NCBI RefSeq assembly: GCF_006438845.1 | Contig: NZ_RCZJ01000006.1 | Location: forward strand, 62,001-126,000 | From: Variovorax ginsengisoli | GTDB lineage: Bacteria > Pseudomonadota > Gammaproteobacteria > Burkholderiales > Burkholderiaceae_C | DNA: 64,000 nucleotides | Reading direction: 5' to 3' | Part shown: piece after piece, positions 1-11,000 of the stretch | How the letters are laid out: each line of letters starts with the position of its first letter | Position numbering within the stretch: the stretch's first letter is position 1 | Made by a program: the position numbers and the translations under genes | Notes under the pieces: generated by a model | Told to the model about the DNA's origin: nothing | The model's input: only the letters and a program-made list of their open reading frames with translations | Database searches by the model: none

Positions 1-26
1 CCCGGCGGTCACTCAAGACCGTACGC

Positions 27-3000
27 ATGATCACACTGAGTTTTCCCAGGCTGCGCCGCGCTGCGCGCGCCATTGGCCGAGCCTGCACACCGTCTGCTTC
101 AGGCCTGTTCTCGGGCATCTCCGCGGGGCGTCGCACCGCACTGGCCGTGTCGATGGTGCTGTTGGCCGGCACCGTGCAGGCAGCGACCCAGATTTCCAGT
201 GTGATCCCGACGCCGGAAATCGTTCCGGCCGGCGGCACGGTGCGCACCGCCATCGGTCTCTCGGACGACAACGGCAATCCGGTCGGCAGCCCCGGAACCT
301 CGTTCACCTTCAGCATTCCGGCCAACACGATCTACCGCGGCACCGGTGCCGTGCCGGTCGGCAACTGCACGTCGACCGTGGCCGCAGGCGCCGCCGGGCC
401 GGGGCTCGTCACCTGCTCGGGCATCACGCTCGCGGCCAACCAGACTCGGACCTTCGAGGTCCTGCTGCAAACGGTGCGCGCCGGCACGCTGTCGGTGGTG
501 GCGACGCCTGCGGGCAGCAACCCGCCGTCGGCCAAGACCATCACGGTGAACCAGGGGGCCGATATCGGCCTGACCATGGACGCGCCGGCGAGCGCTGCCA
601 ATGCAGGTCCGCTGGCCGTCACGTTCGCGCTCGTCAACAACGGGCCCGACGGCAGTTCGGGTTCGACCCTGAGCTATCCGATTCCACCGGGGTTCACCGT
701 CACCTCGGCGCCGGGCTGCACCATCGCGACGAGCCTGGTGACCTGTGCCGTGGGCGGGTTGGCGCTCAACGCGACGCGCAACTTCACCATCAGTGGGACA
801 GTCAGCGCCGCCACCGGCTCCACCATCACGCACCAGGCCAACGTGTCGCCGACGGGCAGCGTGGGCGACGGCATCGCGAGCAACAACGACGCCACCCGCA
901 ACACCACGGTCACGCCCGGCAGCGCACTGGCGATGCAGAAGAGCCACAACGGCGGCCAGATCCTGACCGGCCAGCGCTTCAACTTCACGCTGTCGCCGAG
1001 CTTCAGCGGCAGCCCACCGGTCGGCGCGAGCGTGACCGACACGATCCCGGCGAACTTCCAGATCGACGCGGGCGCCATCAACGGCGGCGGCGTGTGGACC
1101 TGCACCGTGAGCGGGCAGACCGTGAGCTGCACGCGCCCCGACATCGGCGGCACCGGTGGCGCCAATGTGTCGCTGGGCACCATCACCGTGCCCGTGACGG
1201 CCATCAGCGCCGGCTCGCCGATCACCAACACCGCGACCGTGACTTCGGGCGGCCCGCTCGCAGGCAGCGCGACCGGCCAGGCGTCGGCCAACGTGGCCGC
1301 CTCCGACACCGACTTCCGTGTGCGCAAGAGCCTGTCGACAGGCCAGTTGAATGCACCGGTCGGGAAGCCGTTCAACTACGTGATGAATGCCACCAACCTG
1401 GGCGGCACCCGGCTCCTGGCCGGCAGCACCATCACGCTGGTCGACGAGGTGCCTGCCGGGGTTCAGATCACGGCGCGGCCCACGGGCACCAACTTCACCT
1501 GCACGGTGAACGGCGGCGTGCCGACCACCTATCCGGTCACGGGTCCGGCCACGGTGTCGTGCCTTCGCACGCTGACAAGCGACCTCGCGGTGAACGCATC
1601 GGTCGGCAACGTCAACGTGCCCTCGAACGTGCCGTTGCTGCCCGCAGGCGGGCTCATCAGCAACAGGGCGTGCGTGAACGTGGCGCTCGTCGGCGGTGTC
1701 GATCCTGACACCAAGACGGGCAACGACTGCGTGACCATCGGCAGCGGCATCGACGACCCGGCCACGCAGGCCGACGTGCTGGTGCTCAAGCGTGTGGCGG
1801 GAATCGGCAGCGCAGCCGGCAACCGGCAGGTGGCCGGCCAGCCGGTGCGTTGGGAGATCGAGGTGGTGAACCGCGGCCAGTCGCCCGCGCAGGACATCGC
1901 CGTGACCGACACGTTCAACGACGTGGTGGGCGGCAGCACGGTCGGCGTCCAGCAGACGCCCAATGCCGCGACCTTCGGCGGCACGTGCTCCGTCGCCGCG
2001 CCCAGCGCAGGCGGCGGCACGGTCGCGCTGCAGAACTGCAACATCACCGCGCTGCCGGTTTGCCGTGCAAGCACCGACGCCCCGAGCGGCTTGCCGCTGT
2101 GCCCGGTGATCGCCGTGAACGTAAGCCATTTCGGCAGCGGTTCGCCAGCGAACAACCACGGCTTCACCATCGACAACACGGTCAATGCGCTGGCCGCGAC
2201 GCCGGCCGACCCGGACCTCGGCAACAACGTGGCCCGCGCGACCGCCTACTACACCGCGCTGGTCGACGTCATCGTCGAGAAAAGCGCCAGCCCGACCTCC
2301 GTGCCTGCCGGCCAGTTGCTGACCTACACGTTGACCGCGCGCAATCGCGACTTCGCCAACCAGAGCTACAGCACGGCCTACAACGTCGAGGTCGAAGACA
2401 GGCTGCCCGCCAACCTGATGTTCCTTTCCGCCTCGGCCAACGGCGGCGGCAGTTGCTCGGTGCAACCGAGCACCGCCCAGCCGACCGGGACGACCGCGAA
2501 CAACCGGCTGGTCTGCAGCTGGCCGAGCATCGTGCGCGGCGGGCAGCAGACCGTGACCGTGCGCATGCGCCCGCTGGCGGTGCTCGGCGGCACCAGCGTC
2601 ACCAACAACGTGACCACCACCACGGCGACGCCCGAGAACGTCGCCAACAACAACAGCAGCTCGGCGCCCGCGGCGATCACCGCGCCCGACTACGACCTGG
2701 TGGTGGCCAAGACCGATTCGGTCGACCCCGCGATGTCGGACGAGAACGTGAGCTACACCCTCACTCTGTCGAACAACCGCCCGTCGACCGCCGAGAACGT
2801 TCGGCTGGTCGACATCCTCCCGACGGTGGGCACCATCGCCGGCCAGCTGCCGCCGACCTTCGTGTCGGCCACGGGACCGGCAGGCACCAGCGTCGACCTC
2901 AGCGGCGTGACGGTGGGCCAGGGCGGCGGCCGCGTGGTGTTCAACGTGCCGGTGCTCGGCGGCAGCGGGACCGGCCAGACCGGCGAGCCCAGCACGCTCA

Positions 3001-6000
3001 AGTTCACCGTCGTGCTCAAGGGCGTGGGCAAGGGCATCTTCACGAACCGGGCCGAGGCCAGCTTCGTGGAGTCGGCGCTCAACGCGTTCGACGCGCTGCC
3101 CGGCAACAACACGATCACCGAGCCCACGACCTTCCGCTTCCGCGCCGACGTCGAAGTGGTCGGCAAGCAGGCCGTCGTGCGCAACGGCACGGCGCCGCTC
3201 GCGACCGTGGCCGGCACGCAGACCTTCGACTGGCTGGTGCAGCTGCGCAACAACGGGCCGCAGGCGGCCGAGATCACGCAGTTCAGGGACACGCTGCCGG
3301 CCGGCATGCAGGTGGCGGCGGCGCCGGTCTTTACCGTGACCGGCGGCGTCTTCACACCGACTGCGCCGGTTTGCGCCGCGGCGGTCGGCGGCAACAGCGT
3401 GGCCTGCGACATCGACTCGATGCCCAACGGCGGCACGGCCACCGTGCGCATCCCGGTGCGTTTCGCGCCCGACAACCTGCCCGCGCAGAACGCCGTGTTC
3501 ACGAACACCGCGACGCTCGTCACCACGGGTTCCGGCGACACCAACGGCGGCACCGATCCGCTGGGCGGCAACAACCACAACGCCGGCCAGGTGACGGTGC
3601 AGAACAGCGCGCTCAGCGGCCGCGTCTACGAAGACCTCGACGGCAACGGCCAGCCCGCGAGCGGCGAGCCCGGCATCGCCGGCGTCACGCTGACGCTCAC
3701 CGGCACCGACGCGGCCGGCAACACCGTGCCGCCGCTGACCGTCGTCACCGATGCCAACGGCGCGTGGGCCTTCACGGTTCCGGCCGGCACCTACACCGTG
3801 ACGGAGACGCAGCCCGCGGCCTACCTGCCCGGCGTCACGCGGGCCGGCACCATCGCCGGCACCGGCACGCCCGGCAGCGTGCCGACCGGCGGCGCGGGTG
3901 TCACCAGCGGGCCCAACGGCTCCAACGCCAACCTGGTGCAGGGCATCGTGCTCGGCGCGGGCGGCGCGTCGGTGAACAACAACTTCGGCGAGGTGCGCGC
4001 GGCATCCGTCGCGGGCCGCGTGTTCCACGACGCCGACTACAGCGGTGCGTCGAGTGCGGGCGATCCGGGCATCGCCGGCGTGGCGATCGCGTTGAGCGGC
4101 ACCGACATGTTCGGCAACGCGGTCACGCGCGACACCACCACGGCCGCCACCACCGGCGCCTACAGCTTCGCCGACCTGCTGCCGGGCACCTATGCCCTGG
4201 CCGAGACGCAACCCGCCAACTTCGCGGACGGCCCCGACGCGCTCGGCACCGCGAGCGGCAATGCCACCACCAACGACCGCTTCGGCGCCATCGTGCTGAC
4301 GTCGAACGTGGCCGCCACCGGCTACGAGTTCGGCGAGCTGCTCACGCGCATTCCGGTGCAGGTGTTCGTCGACGACAGCAACGACGGCGTGCCGCAGGCC
4401 GGCGAGGCCGGCATCGGCAACGTCGTGCTGCGCCTGACCGGCACCGACGCCGCGGGCAATGCGGTGAACCTGCTCGCCGTCGCGACCGACACGCCGGGCG
4501 GCTACGAGTTCCGCAACGTGCCGCCGTCGAACGGCACCGGCTACACCATCACCGAGACCCAGCCCGCCAACTACGCGCCGGGCAAAGCCAACGCCAACGG
4601 CCACCCCGGCACGGCGCAGGCCGGCGGCAACGTGATCTCGACCGTCACGGTGACCGGGCCGACGCCGCCGCTGTCGCAAGGCACTTACTACTTCGGCGAA
4701 TTGGTGCCCGGCGGCGTGAGCGGCCGCGTGTACTACGACCGCGACGGCAGCGGCCTGCAGAACGGCACCGAGCCCGGCATCGCCGGCGTGAGCGTCACGC
4801 TCACCGGAACCGACACCAACGGCAACCCCGTCACCCGCACCCTGGTGACCGACGCGAACGGCGACTACGCCTTCGCCACGCTGGCACCGGGCAGCTACAC
4901 CGTCACCGAATCGCGGCCGACGGGGTACCAGCCTGGCATCACGCGGGCCGGCACGGCCAGCGGCGCGGGCAGCGCACCGGGCAGCGTGCCGACCACTGGC
5001 AACGGCACGACCGCCGGTCCGCGCGGCTCCACCGCCAACGTGATCCAGGGCATCGTGCTCGGGTTAAACGGCGCCGGTTCGGCCAACAACAACTTCTCTG
5101 CCGTCAGGCCGGCCAGCCTGGCGGGCCATGTCTATGCCGACGTGGCGCCGGCCAACGGCAAGCGCGACGCGGGCGAGCCCGGCATCGCCGGCGTGACCGT
5201 GAACGTGACCGGCACCGACTTCCTCGGCAACGCGGTGACGCAGGCGCTCACGACCGATGCCGACGGCGCCTACGCCATCGCCACGCTGCTGCCCGGCAGC
5301 TACCAGCTCGACGAGACGCAGCCGACCGGCGTGGCCGACGGCGCGGAGAGCGTCGGCACCGTGGCCGGCACGCCGCGCGGCACCGCCAATCCGGGCGGCA
5401 CCAACGACCGCATCGGCGCCATCGCGCTGGTGTCGGAAGAGGCCGGCATCGACTACGACTTCGGCGAGCGCGGCGGCCAGATCGGCGGCTGGACCTACGT
5501 CGACGGCAATAACGACGGCGTGCGCCAACCCGGCGAGCCGGGCATTCCGGGCGTGACGCTGATGCTGACAGGGCGCTCCGCCAGCGGCCTGACGGTGAAC
5601 GCCACCGCAGTGAGCGACGCCAACGGCCAGTACGTCTTCACCGGCCTGCTGCCGGCGGACGCGGCCGGCTACACGGTGCGCGAAACGCAACCCGTGACCT
5701 ACGCCGACGGCCTGGACGCGGTCGGCACGCTCGAGGGCAAGGCCAGCGGCACGTTGGGCAACGACGTGATCTCGGCCATCGCCTATGCGGGCGGCAACGG
5801 CGACAACTACAACTTCGGCGAGCGCGGCGCGTCGCTGGCCGGCACCGTCTACAACGACGCGAACGGCAACGGCACGCGCGAACCGCAAGACCTGCCGATC
5901 GCCGGCGTCACCATCACGCTGACCGGCACCGACGCCGCGGGCCATCCGGTCACGCGCAGCGCCGTGACCGACGCCAACGGCAAGTACCTGCTGACCAACC

Positions 6001-8033
6001 TGCCGATGCCCGACGGCGCCGGCTACACGCTGACCGAGACGCAGCCCGCGGGCTACGACGAGGGCATCGCCAAGCCCGGCACGCTGGGCGGAGCGGCGCG
6101 CGGTCCGAACGTGATCCAGGTGAGCTTCGCCACGCCGGCGGTCGACGGCACGGGCTACGACTTCAACGAGCGCAACAACCAGCCGGCCGCGCTGTCGGGC
6201 AAGGTGTGGTTCGACGCCAACCACAACCGCAGCGCCGACAGCGGCGAGGGCGGCGGCGAAGGCTGGACCGTCGAGCTGATGCGTTGCGCCGACGGCAGCA
6301 ACGGCTGCGCAGAGACCGCGCTGGTGCCGCAGTACAGCGTGGTGACCGGTGCCGACGGCGGCTACCGCTTCGGCGACCTCACGCCGGGCGAGTACCGCGT
6401 GCGCTTTCGCACCCCCGACGGCCGCCGCGTCGGCGGCACCTGGCCCACCGACGCGCTGCAGAACGGCGCCGCGGGCCCGTACCCGACGCCGGCGCCGAGC
6501 GATCCGCGCTATTCGATCAAGGTGCGCGTCGCACCGGGCGCCAACGTGCTGCAACAGGACCTGCCGTACGACCCGGGTGGCGTGGTGTACGACAGCGTCA
6601 GCGCCACGCCGGTGCCCGGCGCGGTCGTCACGCTGGTCGGCCCGCCCGGCTTCGACCCGGCCCAGCACCTGCTGGACGGCCGGGACAGCTACGCCACCGG
6701 CGTGACCGGCGGCTACGACTTCTTCCTGCTGCCGGGCGCACCGGCCGGCGAATACCGCCTGACGGTCACGCCGCCGGGCGCCTACCTGCCGTCGTCGATC
6801 TATCCGCCCGCCGCGGGCGCGTTCGGCACGCAGACCTGCTCGGCACCGGCCAACGGCCCGTCGCCGGCGCAGACCAACCCCTGCGTGATGAGCCCGGGCG
6901 GCGCGCTGGTCGCAGGTGCGGGCTACTACCTGCTGTTCCAGATGCCTGCGGGCGGCGGACAGCGCGTGGTCGCCAACAACATTCCGCTGGACCCGGCCAA
7001 CTCGACGCTGATCGAGCTGCGCAAGACGACGTCGAAGCTGACGGTGAAGAAGGGCGAACTGCTGCCCTACCGCATCACGGCGCGCAACACGCGCGGCGTG
7101 CCGCTCACCAACGTCGCGGTGGTCGACACGCTGCCGCCGGGCTTCCGCTTCGTGGCGGGTTCGCTCTCGGTGCGCACGCTGCCTGGCGGCGTCGCGCTGC
7201 CGGTGGTGCCGCAGCTCAACGGCCGCCAGCTGGTGGTGCCCGGCCAGAACTTCGCCGGCAACGAGACCAAGGAGTACGTGATGGTGGCCGGCGTGGGCGT
7301 CGGCGTGGGGGAGGGCGAGTACGTCAACCAGGTGATCGCCAACCAGGGCGTCGGTGGCCGCGTGCTGTCGAACCTCGCCACCGCGGCGGTGCGCGTGATT
7401 CCCGATGCGCTGTTCGATTGCACCGACGTGATCGGCACCGTGTACGACGACAAGAACGCCAACGGCTACCAGGACGACGGCGAGCCCGGCATCGCCAACG
7501 CCCGCGTGGCGACGGTCAACGGCCTGCTGGTGACCACCGACGCCGAAGGCCGCTACCACATCGCCTGCGCCGCGATCCCGAAGGAAGGCACCGGCAGCAA
7601 CCTGGTGCTGAAGGTCGACGAACGCACGCTGCCTTCGGGCTACCGCACGACCAGCGAGAACCCGGCGGCCGAGCGCGCCACGCGCGGCAAGGTGCTGAAG
7701 GTCAACTTCGGCGCCACCGTGCACCGCGTGGTGCGCCTGGCCCTGCAGTCGAGCGCCTTCGAGAACGGCGGCACCGCGCTGCGCACCGCCCACGCCACGC
7801 AGATCACGCAGGCCCTCACGGCGCTGGCGGAAAAGCCTTCGGTGCTGCGCCTGGCCTACCGCGCCGCCGACGGCGAGCCGGAGTCGCTGGGCAAGGCCCG
7901 CGCCGCGGCGCTGAAGGCCGACCTGCTGGCGCGCTGGAAGGCGCTGGGCCGCGAGCGCGCCGACGAGAGCGCCGCGCCTCTCTTCAACCTGGACATCGAG
8001 GTCGAGCAGGTGCCCGCCTCCGCGAAGCCATGA
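27..8033 (+). CDS. Giant secreted DUF11 / SdrD-B-like repeat surface protein
   Basis: This 2,668-residue protein is probably exported and displayed at the cell surface; no enzyme domain is visible. A long N-terminal leader with a hydrophobic stretch ends near residue 52 (VQA/ATQ), which fits Sec export. Residues about 55-1190 are a string of DUF11-type beta-sandwich repeats rich in Asn, Thr and Gly. Residues about 1194-2130 hold eight SdrD/Cna-B-like repeats with the recurring core EPGIAGV and the later core TETQPA. Another DUF11 unit (about 2332-2458), one more SdrD-like unit and an OmpA-like tail (about 2579-2668) follow. The next gene encodes an OmpA-domain barrel, and an in-frame ATG there overlaps this stop codon, so the two are probably translated together and work together. 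Adhesion or matrix function is an inference from the repeat families. The gene begins close to the window edge, so upstream operon members may be missing. Confidence 0.85.
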   Translation: MITLSFPRLRRAARAIGRACTPSASGLFSGISAGRRTALAVSMVLLAGTVQAATQISSVIPTPEIVPAGGTVRTAIGLSDDNGNPVGSPGTSFTFSIPANTIYRGTGAVPVGNCTSTVAAGAAGPGLVTCSGITLAANQTRTFEVLLQTVRAGTLSVVATPAGSNPPSAKTITVNQGADIGLTMDAPASAANAGPLAVTFALVNNGPDGSSGSTLSYPIPPGFTVTSAPGCTIATSLVTCAVGGLALNATRNFTISGTVSAATGSTITHQANVSPTGSVGDGIASNNDATRNTTVTPGSALAMQKSHNGGQILTGQRFNFTLSPSFSGSPPVGASVTDTIPANFQIDAGAINGGGVWTCTVSGQTVSCTRPDIGGTGGANVSLGTITVPVTAISAGSPITNTATVTSGGPLAGSATGQASANVAASDTDFRVRKSLSTGQLNAPVGKPFNYVMNATNLGGTRLLAGSTITLVDEVPAGVQITARPTGTNFTCTVNGGVPTTYPVTGPATVSCLRTLTSDLAVNASVGNVNVPSNVPLLPAGGLISNRACVNVALVGGVDPDTKTGNDCVTIGSGIDDPATQADVLVLKRVAGIGSAAGNRQVAGQPVRWEIEVVNRGQSPAQDIAVTDTFNDVVGGSTVGVQQTPNAATFGGTCSVAAPSAGGGTVALQNCNITALPVCRASTDAPSGLPLCPVIAVNVSHFGSGSPANNHGFTIDNTVNALAATPADPDLGNNVARATAYYTALVDVIVEKSASPTSVPAGQLLTYTLTARNRDFANQSYSTAYNVEVEDRLPANLMFLSASANGGGSCSVQPSTAQPTGTTANNRLVCSWPSIVRGGQQTVTVRMRPLAVLGGTSVTNNVTTTTATPENVANNNSSSAPAAITAPDYDLVVAKTDSVDPAMSDENVSYTLTLSNNRPSTAENVRLVDILPTVGTIAGQLPPTFVSATGPAGTSVDLSGVTVGQGGGRVVFNVPVLGGSGTGQTGEPSTLKFTVVLKGVGKGIFTNRAEASFVESALNAFDALPGNNTITEPTTFRFRADVEVVGKQAVVRNGTAPLATVAGTQTFDWLVQLRNNGPQAAEITQFRDTLPAGMQVAAAPVFTVTGGVFTPTAPVCAAAVGGNSVACDIDSMPNGGTATVRIPVRFAPDNLPAQNAVFTNTATLVTTGSGDTNGGTDPLGGNNHNAGQVTVQNSALSGRVYEDLDGNGQPASGEPGIAGVTLTLTGTDAAGNTVPPLTVVTDANGAWAFTVPAGTYTVTETQPAAYLPGVTRAGTIAGTGTPGSVPTGGAGVTSGPNGSNANLVQGIVLGAGGASVNNNFGEVRAASVAGRVFHDADYSGASSAGDPGIAGVAIALSGTDMFGNAVTRDTTTAATTGAYSFADLLPGTYALAETQPANFADGPDALGTASGNATTNDRFGAIVLTSNVAATGYEFGELLTRIPVQVFVDDSNDGVPQAGEAGIGNVVLRLTGTDAAGNAVNLLAVATDTPGGYEFRNVPPSNGTGYTITETQPANYAPGKANANGHPGTAQAGGNVISTVTVTGPTPPLSQGTYYFGELVPGGVSGRVYYDRDGSGLQNGTEPGIAGVSVTLTGTDTNGNPVTRTLVTDANGDYAFATLAPGSYTVTESRPTGYQPGITRAGTASGAGSAPGSVPTTGNGTTAGPRGSTANVIQGIVLGLNGAGSANNNFSAVRPASLAGHVYADVAPANGKRDAGEPGIAGVTVNVTGTDFLGNAVTQALTTDADGAYAIATLLPGSYQLDETQPTGVADGAESVGTVAGTPRGTANPGGTNDRIGAIALVSEEAGIDYDFGERGGQIGGWTYVDGNNDGVRQPGEPGIPGVTLMLTGRSASGLTVNATAVSDANGQYVFTGLLPADAAGYTVRETQPVTYADGLDAVGTLEGKASGTLGNDVISAIAYAGGNGDNYNFGERGASLAGTVYNDANGNGTREPQDLPIAGVTITLTGTDAAGHPVTRSAVTDANGKYLLTNLPMPDGAGYTLTETQPAGYDEGIAKPGTLGGAARGPNVIQVSFATPAVDGTGYDFNERNNQPAALSGKVWFDANHNRSADSGEGGGEGWTVELMRCADGSNGCAETALVPQYSVVTGADGGYRFGDLTPGEYRVRFRTPDGRRVGGTWPTDALQNGAAGPYPTPAPSDPRYSIKVRVAPGANVLQQDLPYDPGGVVYDSVSATPVPGAVVTLVGPPGFDPAQHLLDGRDSYATGVTGGYDFFLLPGAPAGEYRLTVTPPGAYLPSSIYPPAAGAFGTQTCSAPANGPSPAQTNPCVMSPGGALVAGAGYYLLFQMPAGGGQRVVANNIPLDPANSTLIELRKTTSKLTVKKGELLPYRITARNTRGVPLTNVAVVDTLPPGFRFVAGSLSVRTLPGGVALPVVPQLNGRQLVVPGQNFAGNETKEYVMVAGVGVGVGEGEYVNQVIANQGVGGRVLSNLATAAVRVIPDALFDCTDVIGTVYDDKNANGYQDDGEPGIANARVATVNGLLVTTDAEGRYHIACAAIPKEGTGSNLVLKVDERTLPSGYRTTSENPAAERATRGKVLKVNFGATVHRVVRLALQSSAFENGGTALRTAHATQITQALTALAEKPSVLRLAYRAADGEPESLGKARAAALKADLLARWKALGRERADESAAPLFNLDIEVEQVPASAKP
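3604..6575 (+). repeat. Eight SdrD/Cna-B-like coding repeats inside the giant surface protein
   Basis: Units begin near 3604, 4003, 4348, 4711, 5113, 5476, 5827 and 6184, so each is about 350-400 bases. Each codes for a G-x-V-Y-x-D start, an EPGIAGV-like core, a T-G-T-D segment and a TETQPA-like core. Unit 3 (VFVDDSNDG) and unit 8 (GEGGGEGW) are the most diverged. The repeats are similar in protein more than in DNA sequence, so this is an old domain array rather than a fresh tandem duplication. Confidence 0.7.
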
Positions 8034-8095
8034 GGCCCGGAGCACCCACCGCCATGCACCACGCCCTGCCACCGACACCGACCCAGCGAGTTCCC

Positions 8096-11000
8096 ATGAG
8101 AAAGCTTCCGAAGCGCATCGCCCTGGCGCGCGCAGTGACCACCGCCTGCTTGGCCATCGGGTTGGCGCACGCGCAGACCGCGGCCCCCGAGGCGCGCCAC
8201 GGCAGCGCCGAAGTGCGCGGCCGCATGCTCGACCGCAACGCGGCCGACCTGCGCGCCGTCGAGATCGGCGGCACCGACGTGATCCCGCGCAGCGCCGAGC
8301 GTGAGCTGCCCAAGGCGGTGTTCGTGCTGGGCGACGAGCGCACGCTGCAAGGCGGCACGCCCGCGAGCAGCACCGCGGCGCAATCGACGCCGCGCAGCGA
8401 CAGCAGCACACCGCGCTTCGAGTCCGGCGCCGACCTGCTGCGCCCGGCCGACCGCGAGCGGCTCGACAAGATCGTGGCGCAGGTGCGCGGCCGCACCGGC
8501 CTGCGCTTCGAGATCGTCGGCCACACCGACGTGCAGCGCATCAGCCCGCAGCTCCAGCCGCGCTTCGCCGACAACCAGGCACTCGGCCTGGCGCGCGCGC
8601 AGCAGGTGGGGCGCTACCTGACGCAACAGCTCGGCCTGCCCGAGAGCGTGGCCGACGCGGCCTCGCGCGGCGAGAGCGAGCCGGTGGCGACGCCGGCACA
8701 GGACCCGGCGAATTGGGCGGCCAACCGCCGCGTCGAGGTGCGCGTCTACTGGACCGAGGTGGCCCCGGCCATCGTGCGACCGGCCGTGCCTGCGACCGAC
8801 CCGACGGCCTGCGGCACGCTGACCGCCTTCGGCACCGACGACGCGCCGTTGCGCATCACCGTCGACGGCCAACTGCTGGGCGCCGACGGCATCGCCGCCA
8901 CCAGCGCCGACCGCCAGCGCTGCGTCGACGTGCAGCTCGAGCGCAACCAGCTGCGTCTGCAATACGACAACCTGTCGGCCCCGCGTCGCCTGAGCGCGGC
9001 GGCCTGGCCGACCACGGTGGTGGCGGGCGACAGCGTGCGCTTCGCCGGCTACAGCAACTACCGGCTCTTCACGGCCAAGGCCGAACTGCGCCTCTTCACC
9101 GCCAACGACGCGATGCAGCGCAGGCCGCTCGCCACCGTGCCGCTGGACGCCGCGATGCGCGGCGAGTGGACCGTGCCCGAGGGCCTGCTGGAGCGCCATG
9201 CCGACAGCGTGGGCGGGAAGATCTACTACCGGCTGCGCGTGTACGACGCGCAGGGCCGCTTCGACGAGACCGACGACCTGTCGCTGTCGGTGGCCGAGCG
9301 CCACGTGCCCGACCTGAAGACGCCCGAGCCCGAGCGCGAACTGCTGCAGGCCTACGGCAAGAGCAACCTCGCGATCGCCAACATCCCGCTGCAGGCCGGC
9401 ACGGTGACCGCCAGCGGCGCGGCCATCCGGCCCGACGAGTCGGTCCGCGCGCTGGGCTTCGCGGTGCCGGTGGACGACAACGGCCGCTTCGTGTTCCAGC
9501 AGCTGGTGCCGCGCCGCGTGCAGACCGGCGAGATCGCAGTGACCGATGCGAAGGGCGCCTCGCGCGTGTATCGGCGCGACTTCGAGTTGCCGACCAGCGA
9601 CTGGTTCTTCATCGGTCAGGCCGACCTGACGATCGGCAAGAACAGCGTGAGCGGTCCGGCCGCGCTGGTGACCAACGACCGCAACCGTTACGACGGCGGC
9701 AGCTGGAGCGAAGGCCGCTTGGCCGGCTACGCCAAGGGCCAGATCAACGACCGCTGGACGCTCACCGCCAGCCTCGACACCGAAGAGCGCCCGCTCAACG
9801 AGATGTTCCGCAACCTCGACCACAAGGACCCGACCTCGCTGTTCCGCCGCTTCGACCCGAGCGAGTCGTGGAGCACCTTCGGCGACGACTCGACCTCGAT
9901 CGAGGACGCGCCGACGCAGGGCCGCTTCTACCTGCGCGTCGACGACGGCCGCTCGCAGGCGATGTGGGGCAACTTCAAGCTGAGCTTCGGCGACACCGAG
10001 CTCACGCGCATCAGCCGCGGCCTGTACGGTTTCTACGGCCGCTACCTCGGTGACGAGGCCACCTCGTTCGGCGAGGCGCGCCTGAAGATCGACGCCTACG
10101 CGGCCGAGCCGGGCACGCTGGCAGCGCGCGAAGAATTCCGCGGCACCGGCGGCTCGCTGTACTACCTGCGCAACCAGGACATCACGCGCGGCGCCGAACG
10201 CGTCAGCGTGGAGATCCGCGACCGCGATTCGGGCCTGGTGCTCAAGCGCTCGCAGCTGGTGCCGATGTCGGACTACGAGATCGACTACCTGCAGGGCCGC
10301 GTGCTGCTGTCGTCGCCGCTGTCGAGCCTGTCCGACGACGGCTCTCTGGTGCGCGCCGGCGGCTTCGCGGGCATGCCGGCCTATCTGGTGGTGGACTACG
10401 AGTACACGCCGCTGACTAGCTCGCTCGACACCATGGCGATGGGCGGGCGCGTGTCCTGGTGGGCCAACGACCATGTCGGCGTCGGCGTGACCGCCGCGCG
10501 GCAGGACCAGATCGGTGCCGACCAGCGCCTGGCCGGCGCCGACCTCACGCTGCGCAAGACCGAGAGCACCTACCTGAAGGCCGAAGTGGCACGCAGCGAG
10601 GGGCCGGGCACGCACCAGCTCAACTCGCTCGACGGCGGCTTCAACTTCAGTTCGACGCAGTTCGGCAACGGGCCGAGCGGCCGCGCCAACGCCTGGCGCG
10701 TCGAGGGGCAGGCCGACCTGCGCGATTTCGACATCGGCTCGGGCGGCCGCGTGAGCGCCTACAGCCAGTCACGCGATGCGGGCTTTTCCGCACCCGGCCA
10801 GTACGCCACCAACCAGACCACGCAAGCCGGCGTGTCGGCCAACGTGCCGGTCGGCGACAGCGGCGAGTTGCGCGTCAAGGCCGACCGCCGCGACGAGCGC
10901 GAGGGCTACAACAGCGAAGTGCTCGACGCCCAGTACGGCTGGCAGTTCGCGCCTTCGTGGAAGCTGGGCTTCGGCGTGCGCCACGACGAGAAGGACGGCG

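Noticed and set aside
99..4679. Very long open frames on the strand opposite the giant repeat gene (and similar ones opposite dxs, polA, uvrD and others)
   Set aside because: They are Arg/Ala/Gly/His-rich shadows typical of GC-rich DNA, with no domains and no start signals, and they lie fully inside recognisable genes.
3604..6575. The SdrD-like repeats as a CRISPR array or satellite DNA
   Set aside because: Units are 350-400 bases, diverged, and code for protein domains in one frame; there are no short identical repeats with spacers.
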